DNA of 64,000 nucleotides. Origin: Diphasiastrum complanatum. Its lineage: Eukaryota; Streptophyta; Lycopodiopsida; Lycopodiales; Lycopodiaceae. The notes beneath the pieces are model-generated. The model ran no database searches. It saw only the letters and a program-made list of their open reading frames with translations, and was not told the origin of the DNA. A program made the position numbers and the translations under genes. Location: positions 22,852-86,851 of the forward strand of contig MU832108.1 in NCBI GenBank assembly GCA_029204225.1, given 5' to 3'. Below, piece by piece: positions 1-10,262 of the stretch (position 1 is the stretch's first letter; every line of letters begins with the position of its first letter).

Positions 1-483
1 GCTTTTTCAGATTCAGATTTTGCAGGAGACAGGTTGGATAGGAAATCCACAAGTGATTACACTATATTTCTTGGAGGAAATTTGGTTTCTTGGCTATCAA
101 AGAAACAAGCAACTATTTCCTTATCATCCTGTGAAGCTGAATACAAATCTCTTACAACCACAACAAAGGATGTTTTATGGATCAAAAGGCTACTTTTGGA
201 GCTTAAGTGTTATGCAGATGAAGATTTACCAATTATCAAGAATGATAACATTTTTGCTCAAGCTCTTGCAAATAATCCAGTCTTTCATGCAAGGAGCAAG
301 CATATTGAAATGGCTCATCATTTTGTAAGAGAAAAAGTCATTGGAGGAGAGATCTAATTGGAGCATGTTTCATCTTCAGATTGTGTTGCAGATCTTCTCA
401 CCAAGCCTCTACTCAAGAATGTCTTTATGAAGATGAGGTCAAACCTTGGCCTAATTTCGAAATCTTTGTTGATAGGAACATAA
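1..483 (+). pseudogene. Ty1/copia RNase H, 3' end of pol (broken)
   Basis: The window opens inside the RNase H domain of a copia polyprotein. Visible motifs are SDSDFAGD near the start, LSSCEAEYKSL (the usual SSTEAEY block), KNDNIFAQALANNP and ARSKHIEMAHHFVRE. The frame is stopped by TAA at 355-357 and then continues in the same frame through the standard C-terminus (LEHVSSSDCVADLLTKPL) to TAA at 481-483. The intact relative at 13284-16493 has EIALEHV at this point, so the first stop is a point lesion inside a conserved block. The upstream part of the element lies outside the window. The element family is secure; that this copy is dead follows from the internal stop. Confidence 0.9.
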
Positions 484-497
484 ATTTTAAGGACGAG

Positions 498-1229
498 TGT
501 GAAGATTAGTAAAATATTATCTTCCTATCTCGAGTTTGGGGCCATGTCCATGATAATTTCCACTAGATTTCATGTTGTACATATAAGGAGTGTGAATTGA
601 GCACATATCCTTCTAGTGTAGCTCGGATTTGAGTTAGATAGGTCCAATTGTAATGACATGCAGATGTTTTGATAGCATGCAAAGTCTTATTGTATGCATG
701 CAAGCCACATGCAATCAGTGCATGCAACATGCAAAGTAGTTTCTGTGATCTACATATGTCTAGACAATTTTATGAGTTGACATGCAGTACATGCACCATA
801 CATGCATGCAGTGACACATGTGGATCTCTAGTAGGTGAATTAGTTCAGTTATGTGGACTTTCCATGCAACTCCACTGTAGGAATTTGAGTCTCTCTCATG
901 TAGAGAAAGTTGGGCATGTTTTGCCATATTGTGAATATTGAGATTTTGGTGTTTTGGACTCATTCTCTCTCTCTACTCGAGTTTTCTATGCTTGATTTTC
1001 TCTCTCTACCTGAGAGCAGCCTCTTTTTTCCATAATGAACACTTAGAATTATTTCTGACATTCATTTCTCATAGTGAAGAGTTAGATTTTTTCATCAGAT
1101 GTATGCCATTGTGCTCTTGCCTTAGATTTTTCAAGCATACTATTCTTTGATCAATCTTGTGCAATCACAACACCTCAGTAAGATCCTGTAGGGTGTGTGG
1201 TGAAGTTCACACGTGCTAAAATCTTCACA
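498..1229 (+). repeat. 3' LTR of the first copia element
   Basis: A 732-bp LTR begins 15 bp after the pol stop, next to a weak purine tract. Its ends are perfect 10-bp inverted repeats, TGTGAAGATT and AATCTTCACA. A diverged copy of the same LTR lies in reverse at 28840-29567, which supports both boundaries. The U3 part carries ten CATGCA motifs between 657 and 810, and TTCACACGTG lies close to the right end. Confidence 0.88.
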
Positions 1230-1404
1230 GCCCCCACGTTTGGATGAGATAGAACTAGAAGAAGAGGAGATTGAATATGAGGGTAGCTTACATTATCAAA
1301 GAAACACGATTGAAAATCTACGATTATACTTAGATCTAGATTCAGATGAGTGTCAAGACTTGTGTGATGATGAGAATGACGAAAATGACGAGAATAATTT
1401 ATGA
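1230..1404 (+). other. Short open frame with acidic C-terminus, unassigned
   Basis: Directly after the LTR an open frame runs to TAA at 1402-1404. It is rich in Glu and Asp (ELEEEEIEYEG, then DDENDENDENN). This may be the last part of an older coding sequence into which the copia element inserted, since the frame has no start of its own outside the LTR. An acidic tail also occurs in the remnant at 44090-44640, but no shared motif can be shown. I do not recognise a family. Confidence 0.25.
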
Positions 1405-1997
1405 TTATTAATACTTAAATTCACTTGCATTCATTTTTTTTATATTCGTTGCAATACTTTTATGTATACTTTTAATATAGTTAGAGTTGAATGTGATAAT
1501 TACAATACTCGAAGCTTGCGGTTATGTCCTATTTTAGAATGTCACCTCGTATTCCCTCCCTACGACGTATAGGTTTTTCCATTTAAGAAAAGATTAGAAC
1601 CTCGCCTTTAATGGGAGAAAAGTAAGGGCTACGCACCTTCCTAGGATTGGATATTTTAGTTACCTACATTTCACTCTTTCATATTAACTAATATCTAGGG
1701 TATGTAATAAAATACGACGTTGCTTTTAAAAAATTAAAGTAATGAATTACATTTGACTGTTTTACTATGTTGGATAATGTATTCAAATAAGCAAAAATCT
1801 GAAACAACACAAACTCACCGGTAAGCTCGAAGCTTGAGTGCAAGCTTGAGTGCAAGCTTGTTCGCTCTGACAACGCTTGCTATCTTTCTTTTTCTTTGAA
1901 TATCTTTGTCACATACACAAGCAATTCAAAAATAATAGTCTATTACACAATTGAATCATTATTGCAAGCTTCAAATCATTATTTAGCAAAGTTACTG
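1405..1997. other. AT-rich spacer without recognisable gene
   Basis: No coding sequence or element end is visible. A small direct repeat built on AAGCTTGAGTGC lies at about 1828-1862. Confidence 0.5.
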
Positions 1998-2156
1998 TCA
2001 TGCCCATGACTGGTCTCGAGTAGCGTGTCCACGCTAGGGACCGGTAGACCAACAACCCGTAAGTTAATTGTGACTATAAGGGGATTGGGGTCCTTATATG
2101 TACATGGTCATAATCAATGGTTGTAGGCCTAAACACATGGTGGTGGAGTTGGTATG
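1998..2156 (+). repeat. Truncated copia LTR fragment
   Basis: The sequence starting TGTCATGCCCATGACTGG matches, in reverse orientation, the LTR at 26917-27409 for about 140-160 bp, including ACCCGTAAGTTAATTGTGAC and GGTTGTAGGCCTAAA. It then diverges. It is the first third of that LTR, cut off where the putative gypsy LTR begins. Confidence 0.75.
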
Positions 2157-3421
2157 GTGTCGTACTATACCAACAGGGTTAGTATAGATTTTATAGTAAA
2201 TAATGTCGTTCCCACAGAGGACAGCATTAGAAAGTTATATTTTTGGTACAATTATGGCAAGTGGTTGCGAGTGTTATTCTGGTTGTCGACAGACATTAAA
2301 AAAGTAACCAGTATTACTTATGTTTGGGATGGGTGATGTTAATAAATTCAGAACAACAATCTGGCCTCTATCGAATTGGATGAAGCGCGTTCTACAGATG
2401 AGATGTTATCAGAGTAGTACAGCGGTACTACACTCTGGCTGATTAAGGTATCAACAGAGAATCTAGAATTGTTCGATGTATTCGCGACTGTGCAGACAAT
2501 TAATTAATCGCGTTCGTGAACCATTTGTTTCTAGACAGAAGTCCTCAACAACTAAAGTGCAACTTAATGGTTAAAGAACACAAAGAGTTTTAGAATACGT
2601 TAGAAACTTATGTCAATGCCAATCAAGAAGACAGATCAGATACTTAATTCTTCAGACAAGGACTGTCATCTCATATGTATACATACAGCTTTATTCAATG
2701 ATCGTGCTAGACTGTACCAAAGATAGTCGTTATTCGAGTGCCGAAAAGAAAGTATTCGCGACAGACGAATAAGATGGTGTAAAGACAGTTCTTTAGAGCA
2801 TGCTTTACGGAAACACAGCAAACGACTGTAATGCACTAGAGTGTCTGTCTGATCAGAGAGTAATTCATGAAATGCGTTAGAGATTGTTAGCAGACTCAAG
2901 ATCACTCACACTCAGTAGTGCGGAGAACAGAGATTTGAGAGAATAACTCACATAACTCTATTCACTTCTTCAATCTCTTACATAAGCATAAACTCTTCTC
3001 TCTCGATGATCGAGACTAAAGTGTGAGATCAATATATGTTCTACGGGGCGAACAAACACACCTTTAAAATAACAGGTGTGTCGCTCCTGCGAAAGGGTCT
3101 AGTTAACGATTAGACTGAAAATACATTCACCTATACCATAGGAGGTATACTTAGCTATGAGTCAAAGTTACTCTAGTTTATCATGTCTTTTCGTATCTAG
3201 TCGTTTCGTATGGATGACCTAGTAAAGGTTGTCCAAGACAATGTCTTTTCCTTTTAAAGGTCTTGCCCTTAATTACAAGGCAAGTACTTAGGAGATATAT
3301 TCCCAAAAAATGACTTAGGCCTCTTCATGATTTATACTTAACTAGCTCATATCTTCATTTTCGAGTATATCATGCCATATTTATGTTGATATTCAATATT
3401 TAACATTTTCGTGGCATCACA
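2157..3421 (-). repeat. Putative 3' LTR of the minus-strand gypsy element
   Basis: On the minus strand a purine tract (3422-3434) is followed directly by TGTGATGCCACG, the expected start of a 3' LTR. Reading leftwards, a possible end is the plus-strand TGTCGTACT at about 2157, next to the copia LTR fragment. No second copy is present in the window to confirm the left boundary, so the length (about 1.26 kb) is a guess; the right end is better supported. Confidence 0.4.
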
Positions 3422-3434
3422 TATCCCCTTCCTC
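3422..3434 (-). other. Polypurine tract of minus-strand gypsy
   Basis: The minus strand reads GAGGAAGGGGATA immediately before TGTGATGCC. This is a typical plus-strand primer site at an internal region/3' LTR border. Confidence 0.5.
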
Positions 3435-3734
3435 AAATGTGAAACATCCTCGTGAACATATCATCTTTATTTTGAGGAGTATTCAAGAAACATTCTTGTT
3501 CGTCAAATTTTCGTTGAGGCGAAAAGATATTTCTTCGTGTATTTCGTCCTTTAGATATTTCTTCATCTTAGAGAATATGTGTCTTGCTGTTTCTTTTAAT
3601 TGAATAGGTTGTTTTGAGTTGATCTTTGAATTGCTGATGAAAACTGGAATCAAACTTCAAAACATCTTTAAACTTTAAAAAGTCAGCATCCCATAGAAAC
3701 ATCACCATGACAAAGACACGAATGAATATTCAAG

Positions 3735-5830
3735 AATGATTCAGCTCTTCATATAACTTCTGAGCAAGCTCCAAGTTCTGTTGAGCTTCGATCAAGGGCA
3801 AGTCTTCTTTCGATTTGGTATAGCGGCCAACTGGTAAGTTGCCGAATTCTTCTGACTTAACCGAGAATAATGTTCCATCGAACAGCTCCTGAGTTAACTT
3901 GGTATCTTCATCTTAATCACTTTGTAGAGTGATTTCTTTAAAGTAACGAGCTGAAAATCTAATAAAATTGCTTTTAACATAAAGGTTCTGAACAAAAAAT
4001 AATGTCTTCGCCACAAAGGTACCAAACTGCCAAAATGTATATGTACAAAATTGCTTATAACAAAATGACTTCCTTATATCTTGCAAATTATGGCGAATCT
4101 TCGCAAAATATTCTGCAAGGTTTCGCTCCCAATCCACATATAGACTGAATAATCCCGGATAAGCCATATTGATATTAATCAGTAGACCTGCATCGTCGAA
4201 TGCGCCTAAATCCGCAATAGCTTGTGGTTTGTACAACTGAAACTGTGACTTTTGCTTCCAAAAATGTCACTTATTATCTTCGTTTTGCAAAAATTGAAGT
4301 TCTTTGATACAGATATATTCGAGAGCATACATTGTCGAAGAGCCTGTGTATCACTCTGTCGATCCGAAAGGTACGACTTGGAATTTACCCTGGATTATGC
4401 CCTAGCAGAGACATCCTTTCTGCTCAATAGTGAGCTGGGCCCATAACCAGAGAAAGTCGTCCTTCTCCCACGGTCGCTTCCAGTCGTCGAAGGCGATGCC
4501 TACTGCGCTTGGTAGCATCATGTAATCCACACGCCATTGCAACTCAATATTAAAAGCATGTGGACACCATTTCTAGAAGCGATCAACAAATGCACGGAAT
4601 CTGTCAACACATACCTTCGACTGATTTTGCCGCATTCGCTTTGGCTGTGTAGATGTAATTGCCAAATCATGAGTTTACAGCTCAGCATCCAGCTTCTGAT
4701 CTTCCATTTGTTGCTTTTGGATTGACAACTTCTGTTCGAGCTAGTCAATCTTCGCGACAGCCTCCAAGAATTTTGGATGGTCTGAGGCTCTGGTGCAGGC
4801 AGGCACAACTTGGAGTTGTTGTGTAAGCTCATCAATTTGTAGCAGGGCCTGAAGATAATCATCGTGTGCATCGGGCCCACTGCAAGATGGGGTGACATCA
4901 CTGGAGAGCTCTTTCAGCTCCGCCAACTCTTCCTCGACAAGAGCCTTGGCATCCTCGAGCGGTTGTAAGAACTCGACTTGAAATTTTTTGAGCATCTGGC
5001 CTTAGAGCTGGTTCAGCTTCGTGAGATCGACAGTGATTGACCCTGCAGTGGTGCTCAGAGACAAAGTAGCTTCTGTCTTTAATCTTGTCATTCGCTCCTC
5101 TTGTAGATGTTTCTGGAGCGTGACATTATGTTGATTTGCAGCCAAAAGTTGCTGCTTCAAAAAATCGTTTTGAGTCTGAAAATTGTCAAACTTGGCCTGA
5201 ATCGCCTTATTGGTTTGCTTCAAAGAATCAGCTTCCTTTATCAAAGTCTGAAGCTGTGTTTTGAGAGAACGATGTTGTTCGATCAGCTTCGTGTTGTCTG
5301 ATTCGAGCGAATCGATCTTCTCGAAGGACTCCTTCAGGGAGTCGAGTGATTTCCTTTCTGAGGTGATAAGCTGCATTGTGAGTTGACGGTGGTACTTGTC
5401 GAACTCATACACTTCAGCCACAAGGTTCTTGGCTTTCTCTGTCATGGATCGAAACCACTGGGGCTGGTCGTCTGGTTCTTCGTCATCTGCCATAGGTGCC
5501 CCAGTGTCGCCTTCAGCAGCTATGCATCCCTTGTCTGATGTATCGGACTGGGTTGCGTCATCCTCAGAGGTGGATGCGCTCGGCTTCTTCTGAGATGTGG
5601 AAACAGATGCTGGCTATGAAGAATCCACACCAGCAGCAGCTCCATCGGTTTCCATTGCCACAGCTTCACTCTCCATAGTAGTGGTGGCTGCTACTTCGAT
5701 TGCTGGTGCAGCATCAATTGGAACCGGAATAGATACAAAAAGGATGCTGGAAAGATCTATTGCTTGGGAACCAACAATCTTCCTGTCAGCATGGTTTTCT
5801 CTTGATCGTTCAATATGTCAAAATGAGCAT
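3735..5830 (-). pseudogene. Long broken frame: acidic linker, coiled coil and C-terminal region, in the env position of a gypsy element
   Basis: Downstream of the RT fusion frame, same strand, a further coding sequence can be followed with few interruptions. About 5770-5500 gives an Ala/Thr/Ser/Asp-rich linker with one TAG. From 5493 comes a 163-residue stretch (MADDEEPDDQPQWFR...) rich in heptad-like Leu, Gln and Lys, clearly coiled coil (ESFEKIDSLESDNTKLIEQ). TAA at 5002-5004 interrupts it in frame, and an 84-codon piece with the pattern ALVEEELAELKELSSD follows. Beyond 4741 the same frame continues to about 3735 with six more isolated stops; the stretch 4236-3913 is open for 107 codons. 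Most stops are TAG, TAA or TGA where CAG, CAA or CGA would restore sense. It matches no gag, pol or env domain known to me. It appears to be the C-terminal part of the protein that begins MASGSG at 6404. Confidence 0.6.
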
Positions 5831-5834
5831 AGAG

Positions 5835-7670
5835 TCAAGATACATGGGCTCCAACTCTAGAAAACTTTTGGTGCTTAATCCAGCGCAAAAAGGTTTTGTA
5901 TGTGATAACGCCGAAGCACACTGGATTACCCGCAAGAGCATCTAATATATACCCAAAATTTTTAACTGAAATGGTGGCATCCTCATCCGCCAAAAAGATT
6001 GCTTGGTTTGCATATTTACAAAAAAACTTGAATGTTGTATCCCGGATCATAGAGATTTTGTACCCCTTCATGGGTACGAAACAGTTGCTTAAGAAGTGGG
6101 CAACTTCATCGACCGAATCTTTGTTAGTTAAAAGCAGCTTCCCATCCAGAGGTAATCCGAGAGCAATGCAGAACAGGTCTTCAGTAATAGTGAAGAATTG
6201 GCCTCGGACGTGAACTTTGAAGTCCACCAAAATTGAATAGATGGAGTTCACGAATTCAGTACTGACTTCAGAGAGGATGATGGAGGGGTCCACTTTCAAA
6301 TCACCCAACCTGCATCGATCTGAAAAGGACTGGATGGATGCCAAGCAGATTCTTGCGCGTGCTTTCCAAATGATATTAGAGCTCGAACCTGATCCGGAAG
6401 CCATTGTTGCCCAGTTGGGTGGTCTCAGAATAGGAGCATTAATCAACCTTTGCTTAAGATCTTCAAATGCTTTGTGCTGTTCATTCGTCCACAAGTATTC
6501 TACTTGTTTCTTCAGTAGATGTGTAAGAGAGGCAGCAATAGAAGCATGATTTTGAATAAATCTCTTGTAATAGCCAACATGTCCTAAGAAAGCTCTTAGT
6601 TCACGTAGATTTGTTGGTATCTGGAGATTCTTTATAAGCTCGACTTTATCTTTGTCGACTTCTATTCCTCTGTTAGATATTCCGTGTCCGAGCAATATTC
6701 CTTCTTTCATACCAAAAAAACATTTATCTAGATGAAGAGATAAACAAGTATCTCGACACCGTTGCAATGTTAATTTTAGCTTCTGCAAGTGTGTCTTTAT
6801 ATCACTATATACACAGAAATCATCAATAAATATTTCGAGAAAAGTTCTCAAGAAGGCAGCGAAGATTAACATCATAATTCGCTGAAAAGTCATTGGAGCG
6901 TTACAAAGACCAAAGTGCATTTTGTTGTAGGCATAAGTGCCCCAATCCGTAGTGAATGTGGTCTTTGAACGATCCTCCTTTCGCACTCCAACCTGATTAT
7001 ATCCAAAAAAGCCGTCACAGAAACTGTAACGCTCTTGACCAGCAACCTGATCTAGGATGGAATCAGTGAAAGGCAGAGGATGATGGTCCTTCCTTGTGGC
7101 AGCATTGAGTTTGCGGAAATCCTGGCATATTCGTATTTTGCCAGTCTTCTTCTTTGGGACGACAACAATGGGTGAAACCCATTCACTACTTAAGACGAGA
7201 TAGATTATACCTGTTTTAAGGTGCTTGTTAACTTCGTCCTTAACCATGAGAGAGTACTTAGGATTGAGACAATACTGTCTCTGTCGAATAGGTACAACAT
7301 CTTCCTTAGGATCGATTTGGTGCTCTCCGAATTCTGCAAGTATACCCTTCAAATCGTCGAGCGACCAGGCAAAAACATCTTGATACTCCTTCAATAGTTC
7401 AGTGAATTCCACTAACTCTAATTCTCCAAGTGACTTCAAAACATGCACAAATCTGCCAGGTGCAAGTTTAATCAATTTAGTAGAATCTGGTAAAATGATA
7501 CCTTCTGTCATACTGGCCTTGGTATGGCCATGAATTTCACGCATGGTTGACTCCACAAATGTTTTCTTGTCATCAACCTGGTTCTTGTTACCAAATTTGT
7601 GTTCAGATTCGTCACTCAAATTGTTAGACTCTTTCGAGTTCGTGTCTGCAACGTTAATTTCTTCATACAA
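5835..7670 (-). CDS. Ty3/gypsy reverse transcriptase fused in frame to an extra MASGSG protein domain
   Basis: An uninterrupted 611-codon frame. Residues 1-420 are the end of a protease linker and a Ty3/gypsy RT: EYQDVFAWSLDDLKGI, PIVVVPKKKTGKIRICQDFR, SFCDGFFGYNQ, FGLCNAPMTFQRIM and FIDDFCVYSD (the catalytic F/YxDD box). Then come YYKRFIQNHA and the pre-RNase H block NAPILRPPNW. Here RNase H should follow; instead the frame reads ATMASGSGSSS at about 6404 and continues for about 190 residues of another protein with RGQFFTITEDLFCIALGLP. That stretch is weakly like the N-terminal part of plant transposon-associated or plant-mobile-domain proteins (inference). RNase H and integrase are absent. 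The fusion is in frame and needs no repair. The RT assignment is certain; the second part is unassigned. The TGA at 5835-5837 is probably a mutation, since the frame continues after it. Confidence 0.85.
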   Translation of the reverse strand: MYEEINVADTNSKESNNLSDESEHKFGNKNQVDDKKTFVESTMREIHGHTKASMTEGIILPDSTKLIKLAPGRFVHVLKSLGELELVEFTELLKEYQDVFAWSLDDLKGILAEFGEHQIDPKEDVVPIRQRQYCLNPKYSLMVKDEVNKHLKTGIIYLVLSSEWVSPIVVVPKKKTGKIRICQDFRKLNAATRKDHHPLPFTDSILDQVAGQERYSFCDGFFGYNQVGVRKEDRSKTTFTTDWGTYAYNKMHFGLCNAPMTFQRIMMLIFAAFLRTFLEIFIDDFCVYSDIKTHLQKLKLTLQRCRDTCLSLHLDKCFFGMKEGILLGHGISNRGIEVDKDKVELIKNLQIPTNLRELRAFLGHVGYYKRFIQNHASIAASLTHLLKKQVEYLWTNEQHKAFEDLKQRLINAPILRPPNWATMASGSGSSSNIIWKARARICLASIQSFSDRCRLGDLKVDPSIILSEVSTEFVNSIYSILVDFKVHVRGQFFTITEDLFCIALGLPLDGKLLLTNKDSVDEVAHFLSNCFVPMKGYKISMIRDTTFKFFCKYANQAIFLADEDATISVKNFGYILDALAGNPVCFGVITYKTFLRWIKHQKFSRVGAHVS

Positions 7671-8619
7671 AACATCCGCTTCAGCGTCGCAGGCATGAAA
7701 GAATTCTTCGTTATCAGCATTCTCATAACATTCAAAGTACTAAACTTCAATATCAGATCCATTGGAAAAAATATTCAAGGCATACGAAGATTTTTCTGAT
7801 GTAAAACTGGTGTCGAACAAAGGAGTTTCACCTTCATATTTGTCACGACTCCAGGTTATGATTTGTTCTGCTGGCTTACCTCGGTTATTGGTCTCACCAG
7901 TCTGAAATCTCAGCTCTCTGGATTTCCACTGTATACTTGCGTTTGATTGATAAAGCCAAGGTCATCCAATTAGCACAAAATAGGATGACAAACTGAGTGC
8001 TTTGATAACAATGAAATTCATTGTGAATGGCTTGGCTTGAATGTAGACAGTGACATCCTTCAGTTTTCCAACAGGTTTTCATAGTGTCGAATCAACTAAC
8101 TTGATGTTTCATTGTGTCGGTTGAATGTCAGTCAGCCCTAGAGCATGAGCTATGTCTTTTGTTATAATATTAACACTGGAACCAGAGTCAATTGGCACTT
8201 TTTTATCAAGCATCCTGCAATGGTAATATCAATCTCAGGTGCACCGAGATCACCTAAATCGATAGACAAAACACCAGCATCTGGCAAAGAAACTTTTTTC
8301 TTCTTTTTGGGCATAGAAAGGCCTTTCAGTTGCTTTTTGTAATAAGTGTTATCTACCAACAACTGTTCAAAAGTAATGTTTGGACGAAGGGATCCAATAT
8401 CAATCACGATGTCATATTCTTTCGTCTTCGATTTCGAGGTTGGTTTATCGACAACAACACTAGACAATTTCGTCTTAGCGATTTCTTCATCCTCTTCCTC
8501 GAAAGTGACCACCTTTTTTGCAGCAGCTGTCTGAAGTTTAACGTTGATGATTTCTTTTGTTTCTGCGGAGATATCTTTTGCAAATAACTTCGCAACATTG
8601 CGGTCATAGTCAGGGTCAT
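7671..8619 (-). pseudogene. Ty3/gypsy protease region (broken)
   Basis: Between gag and RT the minus strand encodes a Lys/Ser-rich linker (8512-8230) and then a retropepsin with the active-site pattern VPIDSGSSVNII, in a frame shifted relative to the linker, at about 8200-8165. Downstream the diagnostic IGRPWL block reads LIG-stop-PWL with TGA at 7962-7964, where CGA would give Arg. Other in-frame stops lie near 8118, 8087 and 7740. The chain connects without a gap to the RT frame starting at 7670, so the original element had one gag-pol frame in this part. Not functional as it stands. Confidence 0.8.
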
Positions 8620-8632
8620 CTTTGAGATCTTC

Positions 8633-10262
8633 CTAAGTCATAGATTTGTTCGTTGTTTTGCTAGAGGATTTATTCTTCGAGGATTTTCTGTGCTTTGTCA
8701 AAGATTTCTGATAAGGTTTCAAGGAGCTTTTGCTTTTCGTTGTGACTTTGAATAATTTCTCCGTGTCACTTGGCCAGGACTGATCTTCTGTCTTTGCCAA
8801 TTTTCCTTCAATAACATCAATTTTCTGCACAACAGCGTTAGTCGCAGCTTTCACTTTTGTGTCTGCAGCAGCTGGTGTTGCTACATACTGATATTTGGGT
8901 TGCGACTTTTGCGGCTGAGGGCAATCAGGATACTTGTGGCCAGACTCTCTGCAATTCAAACATAATGGTACATAACCAATCGGCTTTCGCGGTTGAGGAC
9001 AGTCAGGAGAAAAATGTCCCGGCTCTCCACAGTTGTAGCAGTTGTCCAAAACTGGTTTAGTCGCAGTTTGAGACTTCGCTGGTCCAACAAATTCAGGAGG
9101 ATTATGCCTTCTTGGTGCGAACTTGGGTTTGTCCTGCTGGGTTGATGCTGCAGTACCCTGTACATAGTTAGTAGTCGCATCATTTTGAAAAATAAAAAGT
9201 ACCTCCTGGGCAGGATCTTCAATGTATTTGACATTCACAGTAGTGCAGTCTTCCTTAGTGTGTCCAGAAGTTCCACATTTCATACACCACATTCTTGAGT
9301 TGGAAGAAGAAGCTTTTGGTCTTTTATCTGCAACTTCAGAGATCTGCACTTTCAAGTCATTAATCTTTTTATTAAGGTCAGCCATATTACTCTTCCAAAG
9401 CTTTTCAGCTTTAGAAGTTGACGACTTATCCTCGACAACTTTCGTGTCGTCCTTTTGTTTAATTCGTCATTTATTCTTTCTCTCTCCTTTGTCAGCTTCT
9501 GATTCTGATGATTCACTGCTTTCAGTTTATGAGCTTGAAGAACTGGTACTTGAATCAGAATCAGAATCTTCATCGTTGTCACTAGAATCAGTCTTCGACT
9601 TTCAAGATTTCTTTGTCGATCGTCGCTTTTGTGCTAGTTTCGAGGTCTCAAAATTTTTGGCACTAGCTATTACTGCTGCTAAGGAGGTCATGTCCCCTTG
9701 TCTGCAATACTGATCAATCTTCGGTGGTAAACCAGCCAAAAACCATTCAATCTGCATATCTACGAAATATACACCGGTTAGTTTCCTATGAGATTTTTAA
9801 CCTTACGTGTATATTTGCGAAGGGATTCTTTACTCTTCTTTTGAACATTGTTCAGACGTCCAAGAATTCTAGATTTGTAACCAATCTCTCTGAACTGGTT
9901 CAGAAACACATCTTTCAGCAAATACTAGGTTCCTACACGGCCTGGTTCAACTTGACTGTACCATATGCGTGCTTGCTTTCTTAGAAGACCAGGGAAAATT
10001 TGTAGTTTGTCTACGTTAGTTCCCTCGATATTCACATTAGCGATTGACTTGAATTGTGAGACATAGTTATCTGCATCATCGAAAGAAGTCTCTTTAAAAT
10101 AATCGTATTTAATTTTGGAGATAGAAGTGAAATGTGCAGCAGGACCCTCCATACCGAAGCTAATTAGGAGTTCAAGTAACTGGACAGTGATTTCGTCTAG
10201 ATTTCTTCGACTAGTATTCTCACTTTGTCTTCGTAAAAATTTCTCTCTAAGCTTACGGTATT
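8633..10262 (-). pseudogene. Ty3/gypsy gag with three zinc knuckles
   Basis: The capsid-like part reads leftwards from the junction at 10262. Frame 10152-9925 contains SQFKSIANVNIEGTNVDKLQ and ARIWYSQVEPGRVGT. After TAG it continues as FLNQFREIGYKSRILGRLNN and, after a frameshift, LAGLPPKIDQYCRQGDM. A Ser/Asp-rich linker follows. The open frame 9385-8633 carries three CCHC knuckles: CMKCGTSGHTKEDC, CYNCGEPGHFSPDC and CLNCRESGHKYPDC. Three knuckles with Pro/Gln-rich spacers are more than most plant gypsy gags have. The N-terminus is missing because the sequence joins a plus-strand gag at 10262/10263. Confidence 0.88.

Larger units (their letters stand above)
2157..10262 (-). mobile_element. 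Decayed Ty3/gypsy element lacking RNase H and integrase and carrying an extra 3' ORF
   Basis: Order on the minus strand: gag (8633-10262), protease (7671-8619), RT joined to the MASGSG protein (5835-7670), coiled-coil frame (3735-5830), polypurine tract (3422-3434) and putative 3' LTR. The 5' LTR, primer site and gag start are missing. Loss of RNase H and integrase makes it non-autonomous. The extra frame lies in sense between pol and the 3' LTR, where some plant gypsy lineages carry env-like or other additional ORFs. Confidence 0.75.
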
